A stretch of DNA of 46,631 bases from Bacteroidaceae bacterium (GCA_017555845.1 JAFZFO010000010.1:1-46631); one strand, 5' to 3'; positions 8,658 to 17,542 are shown, counted from the first letter of the stretch. A program made the numbers and translations. The notes: generated by a model not told the origin, from the sequence alone.

Positions 8658-10526
8658 TTACTTTGCCTCTTTTTCTATTTCGTCTTCAACGAGGTGTATC
8701 TTCTCAAGGATTACCTTGGCATCCTGTTTGAGTTTCTCAACCTTCTGGCGCATTACGTCGACAAGGCTTGCGCCTTTCTTGTTCGATACGCTGAGGAAGC
8801 CGATGTTGTTCTCGTATGTGGCAATCTCGCTCTTCATGGCCTCGTACTGGCGGATGAGGTGCTCGCGTTCGCGCTGAAGGCTACCTGCGCCCTTGCCCAT
8901 GTTGTTGCGGAAGTTGGCGAGCTTGCGCTCGTTGGCGCTGGCGTGGAGCTTGTCATAGAGTGCATTGCTTGCCTCGCGGTACTCCTTGTAGAGCTTGTCC
9001 TTCTCCTTGAATGGTACAAAGCCTATGCTGTTCCACTCCTGTGTGAGTGCCTGGAGCTGCTTGGTCTGCTCGGGGGCGGGGAGGGTGGTGTCTATTGCCT
9101 TGATCTTCTCGATGACGGCGCGCTTGAGCTTGAGGTTCTCCTGCTCTACATTGCGCTGTGATGATGTGGCTGCGTTGCGGCGCTCGAAGAAGTAGTCGCA
9201 AGCGCTGACAAAGCGCTTCCACAATGCCTCGGAGTGTTTCTGTGCCACGGCGCCAATCTCTTTCCACTCTTTCTGCAGCTTGGCGAGCTTGTCGGCTGTT
9301 GCCTTCCAGTCCTCGCTCTCCTTGAGTGCCTCGGCCTGTTCGCAAAGCTCTTTCTTGCGCTCGAGGTTCTTGGCAAGGGTGCTCTTTGCCTCCTTGAAGA
9401 ACTCGCTCTTCTGAACGAAGAAGTGGTCGCATGCTGCGCGGAAACGCTCGAATATCTTGAGGTTCATCTTCTGTGGTGCAAAGCCAATCTCCTTCCATGC
9501 TGCCTGCAGGTCAAGAATCTGCTGTGTGGCGTTGTTCCATGCCTGGTATGTTGTGAGGGCTGCGAAGTCCATCTGCTCAATCTGCTCGCAGATGGCTGTC
9601 TTCTTGTCAAGGTTCTCCTGTTCCTTCTCCTTCTTTGCCTCGAAGTGCTCCTGGTGACGGCGGTTGACAATGGTTGATGCTGCCTTGAAACGGTTCCATA
9701 CCTCCTCGCGCAAGTCGGGAGCTACGGGGCCTGTCTCGCGGAACTCGTTGTGCAGCTGCTGCAACTGGCGGAACGCGCCAATGACGTCGGTGTCCTCGGC
9801 AAGTGCCTCGGCCTGTGCGCAGAGCATTGTCTTTGTCTCAAGGTTCTTCTTGAAGTCGTATTCGCGGAACTCGCTGTTGATTTTCAATACATCGTAGAAC
9901 TGCTCGACGAGCAACTGGTACTGCTTCCAGAGTGGAGCAACCTGGCTCTGAGGTACGTTCTTGATCTCTTTCCATGATGCCTGGAGTGCGCGGAACTCGT
10001 TGACCTCGGGGGTGCCCTGTGCGGCCTTCTCTACAAGTGCCTGCAACTGCTGGAGCAACTGCTGTTTCTTCTCGAGGTTGTCCTGCATCTCCTTTTCCTG
10101 TGCTGCAAGCCAAGCGTTGCGCTTTGCCTTGATCTGGTTCATGTGCTGCTTGAAGGTCTCCTCAAGCTCATCGGGCTGTGGAACAAAGAGTGCTTCCTCG
10201 CCACCCTGTGCCACGTGCTCCTTGAGGGCTGCCTCAATCTCGGCTGTGCGCATGCGGTAGAACTGTACCTTCAAGGCTTCGGTCTCGGCTTTGCTGTTGA
10301 GCGCATCGTCGCTCTCGGCAATCGCCTGGAGTCGCTCGATGATTTCCTGACGGCTTACCGGTCTTGCTGCCTCGCTCTCGTTTACTGCATCCTCAGTTTG
10401 TGGAGTCTCCTCGTTGATGCTGTTCTGCTGTGTAAACTCAGTCGTAGCGGCGTTGACAGCCTCATCAGGAGTACTCGCAATGTTCAGCTCTTGTGGCTGT
10501 ACATTCGATTTGATACTTTCGCTCAT
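8658..10526 (-). CDS. DUF349 repeat, coiled-coil protein
   Basis: 622 aa from the ATG at 10526 (MSESIKSNVQ). An in-frame ATG 19 codons upstream (10583) exists but would add an untypical hydrophobic stretch, so it is not preferred. After an acidic N-terminus (about 1-60) the protein is a series of about five DUF349 helical repeats, recognisable by recurrent W-K-E-I-G and F-Y/F-F-x-x-R motifs and charged heptads, ending in a coiled coil. No signal peptide or membrane segment, so cytoplasmic. DUF349 proteins are widespread in Bacteroidota and Actinobacteria and remain poorly defined; no enzymatic motif is visible. It is a single-gene unit with its own promoter and terminator. Confidence 0.9.
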   Translation of the reverse strand: MSESIKSNVQPQELNIASTPDEAVNAATTEFTQQNSINEETPQTEDAVNESEAARPVSRQEIIERLQAIAESDDALNSKAETEALKVQFYRMRTAEIEAALKEHVAQGGEEALFVPQPDELEETFKQHMNQIKAKRNAWLAAQEKEMQDNLEKKQQLLQQLQALVEKAAQGTPEVNEFRALQASWKEIKNVPQSQVAPLWKQYQLLVEQFYDVLKINSEFREYDFKKNLETKTMLCAQAEALAEDTDVIGAFRQLQQLHNEFRETGPVAPDLREEVWNRFKAASTIVNRRHQEHFEAKKEKEQENLDKKTAICEQIEQMDFAALTTYQAWNNATQQILDLQAAWKEIGFAPQKMNLKIFERFRAACDHFFVQKSEFFKEAKSTLAKNLERKKELCEQAEALKESEDWKATADKLAKLQKEWKEIGAVAQKHSEALWKRFVSACDYFFERRNAATSSQRNVEQENLKLKRAVIEKIKAIDTTLPAPEQTKQLQALTQEWNSIGFVPFKEKDKLYKEYREASNALYDKLHASANERKLANFRNNMGKGAGSLQREREHLIRQYEAMKSEIATYENNIGFLSVSNKKGASLVDVMRQKVEKLKQDAKVILEKIHLVEDEIEKEAK

Positions 10527-10623
10527 TCTTTTCTGTTTTTGGTTTATAAAAAATACAACACAAAAAACAATGTGGCTTCCCATTTATTCAACGGAAAGCC
10601 CATTTGTCTTTCTGCAGTTTCTG

Positions 10624-10631
10624 CAAATATA
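10624..10631 (-). promoter_or_regulatory. Putative -7 element for the DUF349 gene
   Basis: Minus strand TATATTTG, an exact TAnnTTTG match. It implies a start near 10617 and a leader of about 90 nt before the ATG at 10526, which also supports that ATG over the one at 10583. No convincing -33 TTG was found. Confidence 0.4.
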
Positions 10632-10711
10632 ATGGTTATTTTAAGATTTGGTTTAAAAAAACAAGAAAAAAAGGTTTTTGCAGCTCTTTTAGCCCTTTGT
10701 GCCTATTGTCC

Positions 10712-11932
10712 TTATTTCATTTTGACCTCAATGATGCATGGAAAGGCATAGCTGCGGTCGTTGCGCAGGTTGAGGCTGTGGTGCAGGTTGGCGATGGTGC
10801 GGCGTGGCTTGACGCGTGCAATCTTCTTGCCATTGTGGCGTATGGTAACCTTCTTGTCAAGGTCGACAAGGTGGTCGTTGAGGTAGATGGTGAGCTTGCT
10901 GTAGTCGCACTGTGCGATGTTGATGTCGTTGCCGTCGATATTGGCAATGACTGTTTTGCCTTGCTCAACCTCATCGGCAGGGGCTGTGAGCCAATAGAAG
11001 TGCTCACGTGTGACAAACTCCTGTCGCCATACAATCTGCTTTGGGTATGGCGCACGGCGGTACTGTGCCATCCAGCCTATTGCGGCGGTGTCGACACGGT
11101 CCATCCAGTGGCCTTTGCCTTCAATGATGTTGTTGCTGTGTATGTACTTGCCGGGGTGCGCTGCGCTGAGCGAGTCCATTACCTGTGACTTCTCCTTGGC
11201 AAGGGTGTTGCGGTTGTAGTAGTGGTCGTGCTCACCCATCCATATCATGTATGGGGTGTTGATGAGGTTAATCTGTGATGACTCGCCGGGGTGGCCTGCC
11301 ATCATTGAGGCGGCTGCCCACTTGTCGGCCATGCGTGGGGCAAGGCGCCACACGCCGTCGCCACCGGCCGAGTAGCCCATGAGGTATACCTTGTTGGGGT
11401 TCACGCCCTCGAACACTACGCAGGCTCTGATGACATCCTCGAGCATCTCATCGAGGCCTTTGCGGTGCCACAGGTCCGATGTGTTCCATGGTGCGCGTGG
11501 GGCGATGTACACACCCTCGGCAGGCTCGTAGAGATATATCTGGTTCATCCACTGCTCGTCATTGACCTCTTTGGGGCAGTGGCCGCCACCATGCATTGAG
11601 ATGTAGAGGCTGCGGCCGTCCTTGGGGGCGGCACCGAACACGCGGCAGGCGCAGGCGAGCTTGATGGAGTCGTGCGAGATGGTCATGCGCTGCCACTGTG
11701 GGCCAAGCTCCTGGGCGCTCTTCCTGAGCCACAGGGAGTCGATGATGTATGCCGCCTCGTTGCTGTCGGCCTTGCTGAGTTTCTTGTTGGCAAAGCGCTG
11801 CACGGAGAGTTCACCCTGGGGGGCACTGAGCCAGGCCTTGAAATCCTGTACCTGGGCTGTTGAAACGGATGGTGCAAAAAGCAACAATGCCGCGATGGCG
11901 GCAATTGTTGTTATGAAATTGATTCTTTTCAT
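10712..11932 (-). CDS. Secreted alpha/beta hydrolase (esterase/depolymerase-like)
   Basis: 406 aa with a signal peptide (1-26, ending STAQ). The alpha/beta-hydrolase fold is indicated by the oxyanion-hole-like HGGG (114-117), the nucleophile elbow GYSAGG (S188), an acid candidate D236 in GEHDHYYNR, and H275 in GKGHWMD, in the canonical Ser-Asp-His order. The region resembles the feruloyl esterase/PHB-depolymerase-like group; a C-terminal part of about 110 residues with beta character follows. The substrate is unknown: an ester in the periplasm or outside is the reasonable limit. It is the last gene of an operon with rsmA and mgtE, starting 4 nt after the mgtE stop, although neither neighbour suggests its job. 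Confidence 0.82.
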   Translation of the reverse strand: MKRINFITTIAAIAALLLFAPSVSTAQVQDFKAWLSAPQGELSVQRFANKKLSKADSNEAAYIIDSLWLRKSAQELGPQWQRMTISHDSIKLACACRVFGAAPKDGRSLYISMHGGGHCPKEVNDEQWMNQIYLYEPAEGVYIAPRAPWNTSDLWHRKGLDEMLEDVIRACVVFEGVNPNKVYLMGYSAGGDGVWRLAPRMADKWAAASMMAGHPGESSQINLINTPYMIWMGEHDHYYNRNTLAKEKSQVMDSLSAAHPGKYIHSNNIIEGKGHWMDRVDTAAIGWMAQYRRAPYPKQIVWRQEFVTREHFYWLTAPADEVEQGKTVIANIDGNDINIAQCDYSKLTIYLNDHLVDLDKKVTIRHNGKKIARVKPRRTIANLHHSLNLRNDRSYAFPCIIEVKMK

Positions 11933-11936
11933 TTAT

Positions 11937-13289
11937 TTATAACATTATTTTACTCAGCGCCATTGATATTATCATGTAGAATGTCATACCGCTGAGGTCG
12001 TTTATAATCTGTATGAACGGTCCCGTGGCAACTGCCGGGTTGATGTTGATTCTCTCGAGCACCATGGGGATGAATGTTCCGAATGCCGAGGCAAAGAGCA
12101 CTACGACAAAGAGACTGAGCGGAACGGCCAATGTCACGATGTCGACGGCACCGTACACAAAGAAGTTGTATACATAGACCATCAGTGACAATATGGTGGC
12201 GTTGATTATGGCTACAACCATCTCCTTGAGGATGTGCCTGAAGATGTGGTGCGGATTGAGTGAGTTGTTGGCAAGTCCCTGCACGGTGATGGCCGATGAC
12301 TGTGTGCCTACGTTACCTCCCATACCGGCAAGCAACGGGATGAACAGTGCCATCTCGGGGTGGCTGCCAAGGGTGTTTGTGAAACAGTTCAGCAACAGTG
12401 ATGAACCGATACCTCCTAACATGCCGATGATGAGCCATGGCAGGCGTGCCTTTGTCTGCACGAACACGTTGTCGCTTGTCTCCACGTCCTGGGTAAGACC
12501 GGCGGTAAGCTGCTGGTCGTGCTCGGTCTGTTCACGAACCTCATCCATGATATCGTCGACGGTAATCTGTCCCACAAGGCGGTTGATCTTGTCGACAACG
12601 GGTATTGCCACCAGGTTGTACTTCTCGATGAGCATTGTTACCTCATCGATGGGGGTGTCGACATCTACACTGATGATGTTGGTCTCCATTACGTGTTTCA
12701 CTTTAGAAACCGATGGGCTGGTAATCATCTTTTTCAGTGGGAAGAGACCGCACAGGCGCTCATCATCATCCACTACGTAGATGTAGTATATGTCATCGAG
12801 CTCCTCGGCCTGCTGGCGCATCTCCTTGAGACACTCGGGCATACTCCAATTGCCGTTAACGACAACCATCTCGGTACTCATGAGACCACCGGCGGTGTCC
12901 TCGTCATACTGCAGAAGGTCTACGATGTCGCCGGCCAGCTCAATGTCCTGAAGGTTTGAGAGGACCTCTTCCTGCTTCTCCTCGTCCATCTCACGGATAA
13001 TCTCAACGGCGTCGTCGGTATCCATGTAGTTGACGAAGCGTTTGGCAATGGCCTCGGAGGGGAGTTCCTCGAGAAGCTCGTTACGCAGGTCTTCGTCCAT
13101 CTCGATGAGGGCATCGGCTGCCGTCTCGTTGTCAATCTGACGGTAGAGGAAGCGTGCCTGCTCGGTGGTGAGCTCAAGACAGATCTCGGCGATGTCGGCA
13201 GGGTGCAGCTTTGAAACCGCTTCCTGCACCATCACGGAGTCTTTTTTCTCTATAAGCTCCTTTATGTGGTTGATGAATTCCTGAGTCAT
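11937..13289 (-). CDS. mgtE: Magnesium transporter MgtE
   Basis: 450 aa. The N-terminal superhelical MgtE_N domain (about 1-125, rich in L-x-x-E/D repeats) is followed by a CBS pair (about 130-255, sensing cytosolic Mg2+) and a membrane domain of five helices (about 285-450). The membrane part contains PLLAGMGGNVGTQSS, the conserved pore segment of MgtE channels. All parts are present and the length is normal. It lies 12 nt after rsmA and 4 nt before the hydrolase, so the three are probably one transcript. No M-box riboswitch could be located, and the short gap to rsmA leaves no room for one. Confidence 0.95.
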   Translation of the reverse strand: MTQEFINHIKELIEKKDSVMVQEAVSKLHPADIAEICLELTTEQARFLYRQIDNETAADALIEMDEDLRNELLEELPSEAIAKRFVNYMDTDDAVEIIREMDEEKQEEVLSNLQDIELAGDIVDLLQYDEDTAGGLMSTEMVVVNGNWSMPECLKEMRQQAEELDDIYYIYVVDDDERLCGLFPLKKMITSPSVSKVKHVMETNIISVDVDTPIDEVTMLIEKYNLVAIPVVDKINRLVGQITVDDIMDEVREQTEHDQQLTAGLTQDVETSDNVFVQTKARLPWLIIGMLGGIGSSLLLNCFTNTLGSHPEMALFIPLLAGMGGNVGTQSSAITVQGLANNSLNPHHIFRHILKEMVVAIINATILSLMVYVYNFFVYGAVDIVTLAVPLSLFVVVLFASAFGTFIPMVLERININPAVATGPFIQIINDLSGMTFYMIISMALSKIML

Positions 13290-13301
13290 AAATCTCTGCT
13301 T

Positions 13302-14087
13302 TTATGCCAAATCACGTTCAACTTTGTTTGTCAACTCAATGAAGTCCTCGATTGACAGCTGCTCGGGGCGCTTGTCAAGGACGGGGTCGCTCAACAGCTG
13401 CGACTCCTTGCCCACAATCTGCTGGATGGAGTTACGCAGTTTCTTGCGTCGCTGGTTGAAAGTGCCCTTTACTATCTTGCGGAACAGTTCCTCGTTGCAT
13501 TCCAATGACTGGCGGCTGTTGCGCTGCATCAATACTACGGCACTCTTTACCTTCGGTGGGGGCGAGAATACGTTCTCGTCGACGGTGAAAAGGTATTCAA
13601 CATCGTACCACAACTGTATGAAGATGCTGAGGATGCCATAGGCCTTTGTGCCGGGCTTGGCAGCAAGGCGCTCGCCCACCTCCTTCTGTATCATGCCGCT
13701 ACAGTAGGGGATGAACTCCTTGTAGTCGAGCATCTTGAAGAAGATCTGGCTCGATATGTTATAAGGGTAATTGCCGATGAACATGAATTGTTCGCCATCG
13801 TAAAGGCGGTCGAGGTGCATTTTAAGGAAATCATCGGGGATGATGTTCTCCTCCTGCAACTGGGGCAGGTTGCTGCACAGGTAGGCAACGGATTCCTCGT
13901 CAATCTCCACTACTTTCAGCGGGTGCTGCTTTTCGAGCAGGAAACGGGTAAGTACACCCATACCCGGGCCGACCTCAAGGATGGGGATGCCTGGACATAC
14001 ATCAACGGTGTCTGCAATTCTTTTTGCAATGGACAAATCAATGAGAAAATGTTGTCCTAATCTTTTTTTTGCCGTTACTTCCTTCAT
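13302..14087 (-). CDS. rsmA: 16S rRNA dimethyladenosine transferase RsmA (KsgA)
   Basis: 261 aa from the ATG at 14087 (MKEVTAKKRLGQHFL). A TTG two codons upstream is a less likely start. SAM-binding motif I is LEVGPGMGVLT and the catalytic motif IV is GNYPYNISS, the N-L/Y-P-Y form that holds the target adenines. The C-terminal helical domain is complete. The enzyme dimethylates two adjacent adenines in the 3' terminal helix of 16S rRNA during small-subunit maturation. It heads the operon with mgtE, and a divergent membrane protein gene shares the upstream region. Confidence 0.95.
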   Translation of the reverse strand: MKEVTAKKRLGQHFLIDLSIAKRIADTVDVCPGIPILEVGPGMGVLTRFLLEKQHPLKVVEIDEESVAYLCSNLPQLQEENIIPDDFLKMHLDRLYDGEQFMFIGNYPYNISSQIFFKMLDYKEFIPYCSGMIQKEVGERLAAKPGTKAYGILSIFIQLWYDVEYLFTVDENVFSPPPKVKSAVVLMQRNSRQSLECNEELFRKIVKGTFNQRRKKLRNSIQQIVGKESQLLSDPVLDKRPEQLSIEDFIELTNKVERDLA

Positions 14088-14147
14088 CGCCAATCGCTTT
14101 TTTATTTAATAATGCTTAAAAAAGCAGTTTTTCTTCAATAATTATTT

Positions 14148-14155
14148 TATCTTTG
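14148..14155 (+). promoter_or_regulatory. -7 element for the flippase-like gene
   Basis: TATCTTTG followed by C is a textbook Bacteroidota -7 element, giving a start near 14162 and a leader of about 70 nt to the GTG at 14232. The predicted transcript overlaps the 5' end of the opposing rsmA transcript. Confidence 0.55.
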
Positions 14156-14193
14156 CGAAAATACTTCGCGCTTTTAGCGCCGTCGCAATGTTG

Positions 14194-14228
14194 CAAAGTT
14201 AACCAAAACTATTAAAAACACTCCAAAA
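14194..14228 (-). promoter_or_regulatory. Promoter for the rsmA-mgtE operon
   Basis: Minus strand TTTTG (14228-14224), 22 nt, then TAACTTTG (14201-14194), fitting -33/-7 of Bacteroidota. The start would be near 14187, about 100 nt before rsmA. It faces the plus-strand promoter at 14148-14155. Confidence 0.5.
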
Positions 14229-14231
14229 GTT

Positions 14232-15230
14232 GTGAAAAAGATTTTAAATTATACGTTAAAAACAGCGTTGCCTATTGTACTGGGTGCTTTCATCCTGTAC
14301 ATGGTGTACGATGATTTTGACTTTTCGCAGTTCTGGAGCGGGCTCAAGGAGATGAATCTCGTGTGGTTCACGGTTTCGGTCATCTTCGGTATAATGAGCC
14401 ATGTTATAAGGGGTTGGCGTTGGAAACTGACACTTGCTCCTTTGGGGTATAACCCCTCGGCGGCAACATGTGTCGACTCGGTCTATGTGGCTTATGCCGC
14501 GAATCTGGTGCTTCCACGCGTGGGCGAGGTGTCGCGCTGTGTGATACTCGAGAGGCATGAACATGTGCCTTTTGCGCATGCGCTCGGTACGCTGGTTATG
14601 GAGAGAATGCTTGACACATTGATGGTGCTGCTCATTACACTTGTTGCGGTGGCATTGCAGTGGCCGGTGTTCTGCGAGTATGTGAGTGAGGCCGGCATAC
14701 AGGTGCCCGGTGGCGCAATGCTCTCGACACCGCGCGGCATGGTCATTGCCCTGCTTTCAATGGTGGCAATAGCGGTGTTGCTGTTCTACTTCTTGCGCAA
14801 GTTGTCAATCTGGCAAAAGATAAAGTCGTTTGCGGCACGTTTCATGGAGGGACTTCTCTCCTTGAAAAAGATGAAGGACGGCTGGCTGTTCGTTGTTGAG
14901 ACAGTGGGTATATGGTTCTGCTATTTCATGCAGTTCTACCTGTGTTTCTTCTGTTTCGGCTTCAGCAGTGGCCTGTCGGTGGCGGCGGCGTTGCTGCTCT
15001 TTGTCGGCGGCAGCATAGCGGTGGTGGTGCCCACACCCAACGGGGCCGGTCCATGGCACTATGTCATTATAGGCATCATGGTGCTTTATGGCGTTACAAC
15101 AACCGATGCGCAGGTTTTTGCGTTGATAGTACATAGTACCCAGACGCTGCTTGTTGCGGTGCTTGGACTGTATGGTATTGCGGCATTGCAGTTGAGGGCA
15201 ATGAGGGCAAACAGAAAGATAAATAATTAA
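14232..15230 (+). CDS. Lysylphosphatidylglycerol synthase TM region / flippase-like integral membrane protein (UPF0104)
   Basis: 332 aa starting at a GTG (14232); a GTG start is chosen because the frame has no upstream ATG and the N-terminal MKKILNYTLKTALP segment is typical of the family. It has about eight hydrophobic segments and the family-typical PRVGEVSR and VMERMLDTL motifs. Relatives include the membrane half of MprF and archaeal AglD-neighbour proteins. In Bacteroidota they usually stand alone, without the aminoacyl-transfer domain, and the function is unproven, with lipid flipping proposed. Here too no transferase domain is attached. pepD follows after 34 nt with no terminator between. 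Confidence 0.85.
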   Translation: MKKILNYTLKTALPIVLGAFILYMVYDDFDFSQFWSGLKEMNLVWFTVSVIFGIMSHVIRGWRWKLTLAPLGYNPSAATCVDSVYVAYAANLVLPRVGEVSRCVILERHEHVPFAHALGTLVMERMLDTLMVLLITLVAVALQWPVFCEYVSEAGIQVPGGAMLSTPRGMVIALLSMVAIAVLLFYFLRKLSIWQKIKSFAARFMEGLLSLKKMKDGWLFVVETVGIWFCYFMQFYLCFFCFGFSSGLSVAAALLLFVGGSIAVVVPTPNGAGPWHYVIIGIMVLYGVTTTDAQVFALIVHSTQTLLVAVLGLYGIAALQLRAMRANRKINN

Positions 15231-15238
15231 AAGGTATA

Positions 15239-15255
15239 AATATTAACAATTAACA
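15239..15255 (+). repeat. Short heptamer repeat before pepD
   Basis: ATTAACA occurs twice in direct succession between the flippase-like gene and pepD. It is a second, shorter instance of seven-base periodicity in an intergenic gap, comparable with the array after mutS2. Confidence 0.5.
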
Positions 15256-15264
15256 TTTTCTATT

Positions 15265-16722
15265 ATGGCAATAACAATTAAGGATCTTCAGCCACGCGAG
15301 GTGTGGAAGCACTTTGAGGCGTTGACACAGGTGCCTCGCCCATCGGGCCACCTTGAGAAAATACAGAAATATCTGCTCGACTTCGGTAAGAGCATCAATG
15401 TAGAGACATGGCAGGACGAGGCAGGCAACATCATCATGCGCAAGCCTGCTACTCCAGGTCTTGAGAACCGCAAGGGTATTATCCTGCAGGCACACATGGA
15501 CATGGTGCCACAGAAGACTCCGGACAGCAAGCACGATTTCATCAATGATCCTATCACTACAGTAGTGAAGGGCGACTGGCTCTATGCCGACAACACCACT
15601 CTCGGTGCCGACAATGGTCTTGGCGTTGCTGCAATCATGGCAATCATGGAGGATTCTTCACTTCAGCACGGTCCACTTGAGGCTCTCATCACTGCTGATG
15701 AGGAGACCGGTATGTTCGGTGCTTTCGGCCTCAAGGGCGGCGAGCTCGAGGGCGAGTTGCTGTTGAACCTCGATTCAGAGGAAGAGGGTGTCCTCTACAT
15801 CGGTTGTGCCGGTGGTCTTGACATCTCGGCTTCAATGGAGTTCATGGCAGAGGAGAGCGATGATGCCGATGTTGCTGTGCGCGTTCAGCTCAAGGGCTTG
15901 CGTGGCGGTCACTCAGGTCTTGAAATCAACGCTGGTCGCGGTAATGCAAACAAGCTCATGGCGCGTTTCGTACGTGAGGCTATGGATGAACTTGCAGTTG
16001 TTCTCGCAAGCTGGAACGGTGGCAACATGCGTAATGCCATCCCTGCAAGCTGTGAGGTTGTGCTCACATTGCCCGAGGAGGCTATCGATGAGCTCAAGGA
16101 GATTGCAGCAAAGTACGAGGCTCTCTACAACAGCGAGTATGCTACAATTGAGGAGGGTATCACAATCACTGTGAGTGAGACCGAGATGCCTGAGACTGTT
16201 GTACCACAGGAGATCCAGGATAACCTTGTTGATGTTATCCTCGCTTGCCACGACGGCGTATTGCGCTTCATCCCAACAATCCCCGACACTGTAGAGACAT
16301 CAAGCAACCTCTCTATCGTTACTATCGGTGAGGGTAAGGCCGAGATCAACATCCTCGCACGCAGCTCTTGCGATACAATGAAGGAGTTCCTCGCATTGCA
16401 GCTCTCAAGCTGTTTCGCAATGGCCGGCATGAAGGTAGAGCTCAGCGGCGGTTACAGCGGCTGGCAGCCAAACGTGAACTCTCCATTGTTGGCGGCGTTG
16501 AAGACTGCATACAATGAGATGTTCGGCAAGATGCCTGATGTTCGCGTTATCCACGCTGGTCTGGAGTGCGGTATCATCTCTACAAACTATCCAAAGATGG
16601 ACATGGTTTCATTCGGTCCTACATTGATGTCTCCTCACTCTCCAACTGAGCGTGTTGAGATTCCGACAGTAGAGAAGTTCTACTCGCTTGTAAAGGCGCT
16701 TGTAGTGAATGGCGTGCTTTAA
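15265..16722 (+). CDS. pepD: Aminoacyl-histidine dipeptidase (PepD, M20C family)
   Basis: 485 aa, the expected length. Metal-site motifs of the M20 di-zinc peptidases are visible: LQAHMDMV (His and Asp ligands), TLGADNGLG (bridging Asp), ADEETGMFG (catalytic Glu and Glu ligand), LLNLDSEEEG, and the C-terminal HAGLECG. The lid domain insertion spans about 185-370. It hydrolyses Xaa-His and related dipeptides in the cytoplasm. Codon use here is more biased to highly expressed forms than in neighbouring genes, which suggests strong expression. It ends at a strong terminator. Confidence 0.95.
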   Translation: MAITIKDLQPREVWKHFEALTQVPRPSGHLEKIQKYLLDFGKSINVETWQDEAGNIIMRKPATPGLENRKGIILQAHMDMVPQKTPDSKHDFINDPITTVVKGDWLYADNTTLGADNGLGVAAIMAIMEDSSLQHGPLEALITADEETGMFGAFGLKGGELEGELLLNLDSEEEGVLYIGCAGGLDISASMEFMAEESDDADVAVRVQLKGLRGGHSGLEINAGRGNANKLMARFVREAMDELAVVLASWNGGNMRNAIPASCEVVLTLPEEAIDELKEIAAKYEALYNSEYATIEEGITITVSETEMPETVVPQEIQDNLVDVILACHDGVLRFIPTIPDTVETSSNLSIVTIGEGKAEINILARSSCDTMKEFLALQLSSCFAMAGMKVELSGGYSGWQPNVNSPLLAALKTAYNEMFGKMPDVRVIHAGLECGIISTNYPKMDMVSFGPTLMSPHSPTERVEIPTVEKFYSLVKALVVNGVL

Positions 16723-16740
16723 TACACGTCTCCTATTTAT

Positions 16741-16776
16741 AAAAAAGGCTCCCGAATGCATTCGGGAGCCTTTTTT
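16741..16776 (+). terminator. Intrinsic terminator after pepD
   Basis: A perfect 18-bp inverted repeat: GGCTCCCGAATG paired with CATTCGGGAGCC, flanked by six A and six T. It has a strong GC stem with a U-tract, 18 nt after the pepD stop. Confidence 0.92.
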
Positions 16777-16860
16777 GTGTTTATGGTGGCATTATTCCAA
16801 CTTTTTTTGGCGGTTATTGAAAAAAAGAGATTAAAAGTGTTTTTTTTATAAAAAAAATAA

Positions 16861-16868
16861 TAATTTTG
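16861..16868 (+). promoter_or_regulatory. -7 element for the DUF3332 gene
   Basis: TAATTTTG, exact TAnnTTTG, preceded by a long A/T-rich tract. It implies a start near 16875 and a leader of about 50 nt. Confidence 0.5.
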
Positions 16869-16925
16869 CGGTCAAGCGATTGGGCTTTCTGGTCGTGCAG
16901 ATACATTAACTTAAATTATATGATT

Positions 16926-17468
16926 ATGAAAAAGACATTTAAACTTTCAGCGTTGTTGCTTGCTGCAACTATCATGTTCTCATCTTGTATCGGTTCTTTC
17001 CGTTTGACAAATCAGGTTAAGGACTGGAACCAGTCAGTAAGCAACAAGTGGGTTAACGAAGTTATATTCTTGGCTTTCCACATTGTGCCAGTTTATGAGA
17101 TTACAATGTTCATCGACGCTCTTATCCTCAACTCTATCGAGTTCTGGTCAGGCAAATCGGCTTCTGTTGAGGCTGGTGACTCAAAGATCGTGAAGAACAG
17201 CCAGGGTCAGGATGTTGAGATCACTGCAATGGAGAATGGTTACACTCTCTCAAACGGTGATATGTCAATGAACCTTTTGTTCGATGAGGAGACTCAGGTA
17301 TGGAGCGCAGAGTACAACAACCAGACAACACAGTTGATCAAGATGGTTGACGACAACAATGCTCAGCTTTTCCTTATGAACGGCGATGTTATGGACGTTA
17401 CATTGGATGCTCAGGGTGTTGAGCTCGCTCGTCAGTGCATGACAAACTGCTTTGCAATGGGTAAATAA
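16926..17468 (+). CDS. DUF3332 family lipoprotein
   Basis: 180 aa from the ATG at 16926 (MKKTFKLSALLL). An ATG two codons earlier (16920) is also possible; the ATG further upstream at 16866 would add residues lying across the promoter and is rejected. A lipobox precedes C21 (MFSSC), so it is a lipoprotein. After residues resembling SFRLTNQVKDWNQSVSNKWV there is a hydrophobic segment (about 45-70), typical of DUF3332, a Bacteroidota and Proteobacteria family of unknown function. Codon use is strongly biased, suggesting abundant expression. It is a monocistronic unit bounded by its own promoter and terminator. Confidence 0.88.
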   Translation: MKKTFKLSALLLAATIMFSSCIGSFRLTNQVKDWNQSVSNKWVNEVIFLAFHIVPVYEITMFIDALILNSIEFWSGKSASVEAGDSKIVKNSQGQDVEITAMENGYTLSNGDMSMNLLFDEETQVWSAEYNNQTTQLIKMVDDNNAQLFLMNGDVMDVTLDAQGVELARQCMTNCFAMGK

Positions 17469-17492
17469 TGAGGTATAACCTCTTTTGATATG

Positions 17493-17527
17493 ACATAGCC
17501 GCCTTTTTGGGCGGCTATGTTGTTTTT
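17493..17527 (+). terminator. Intrinsic terminator after the DUF3332 gene
   Basis: ACATAGCCGCC pairs with GGCGGCTATGT (11 bp, loop 17504-17509), followed by TGTTTTT. Confidence 0.88.
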
Positions 17528-17542
17528 ACGGGGCTTATTTGC

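Noticed and set aside
9234-9677. Leu/Val/Cys-rich frames opposite the DUF349 gene
   Set aside because: Shadow of the Lys/Glu/Gln-rich helices on the coding strand.
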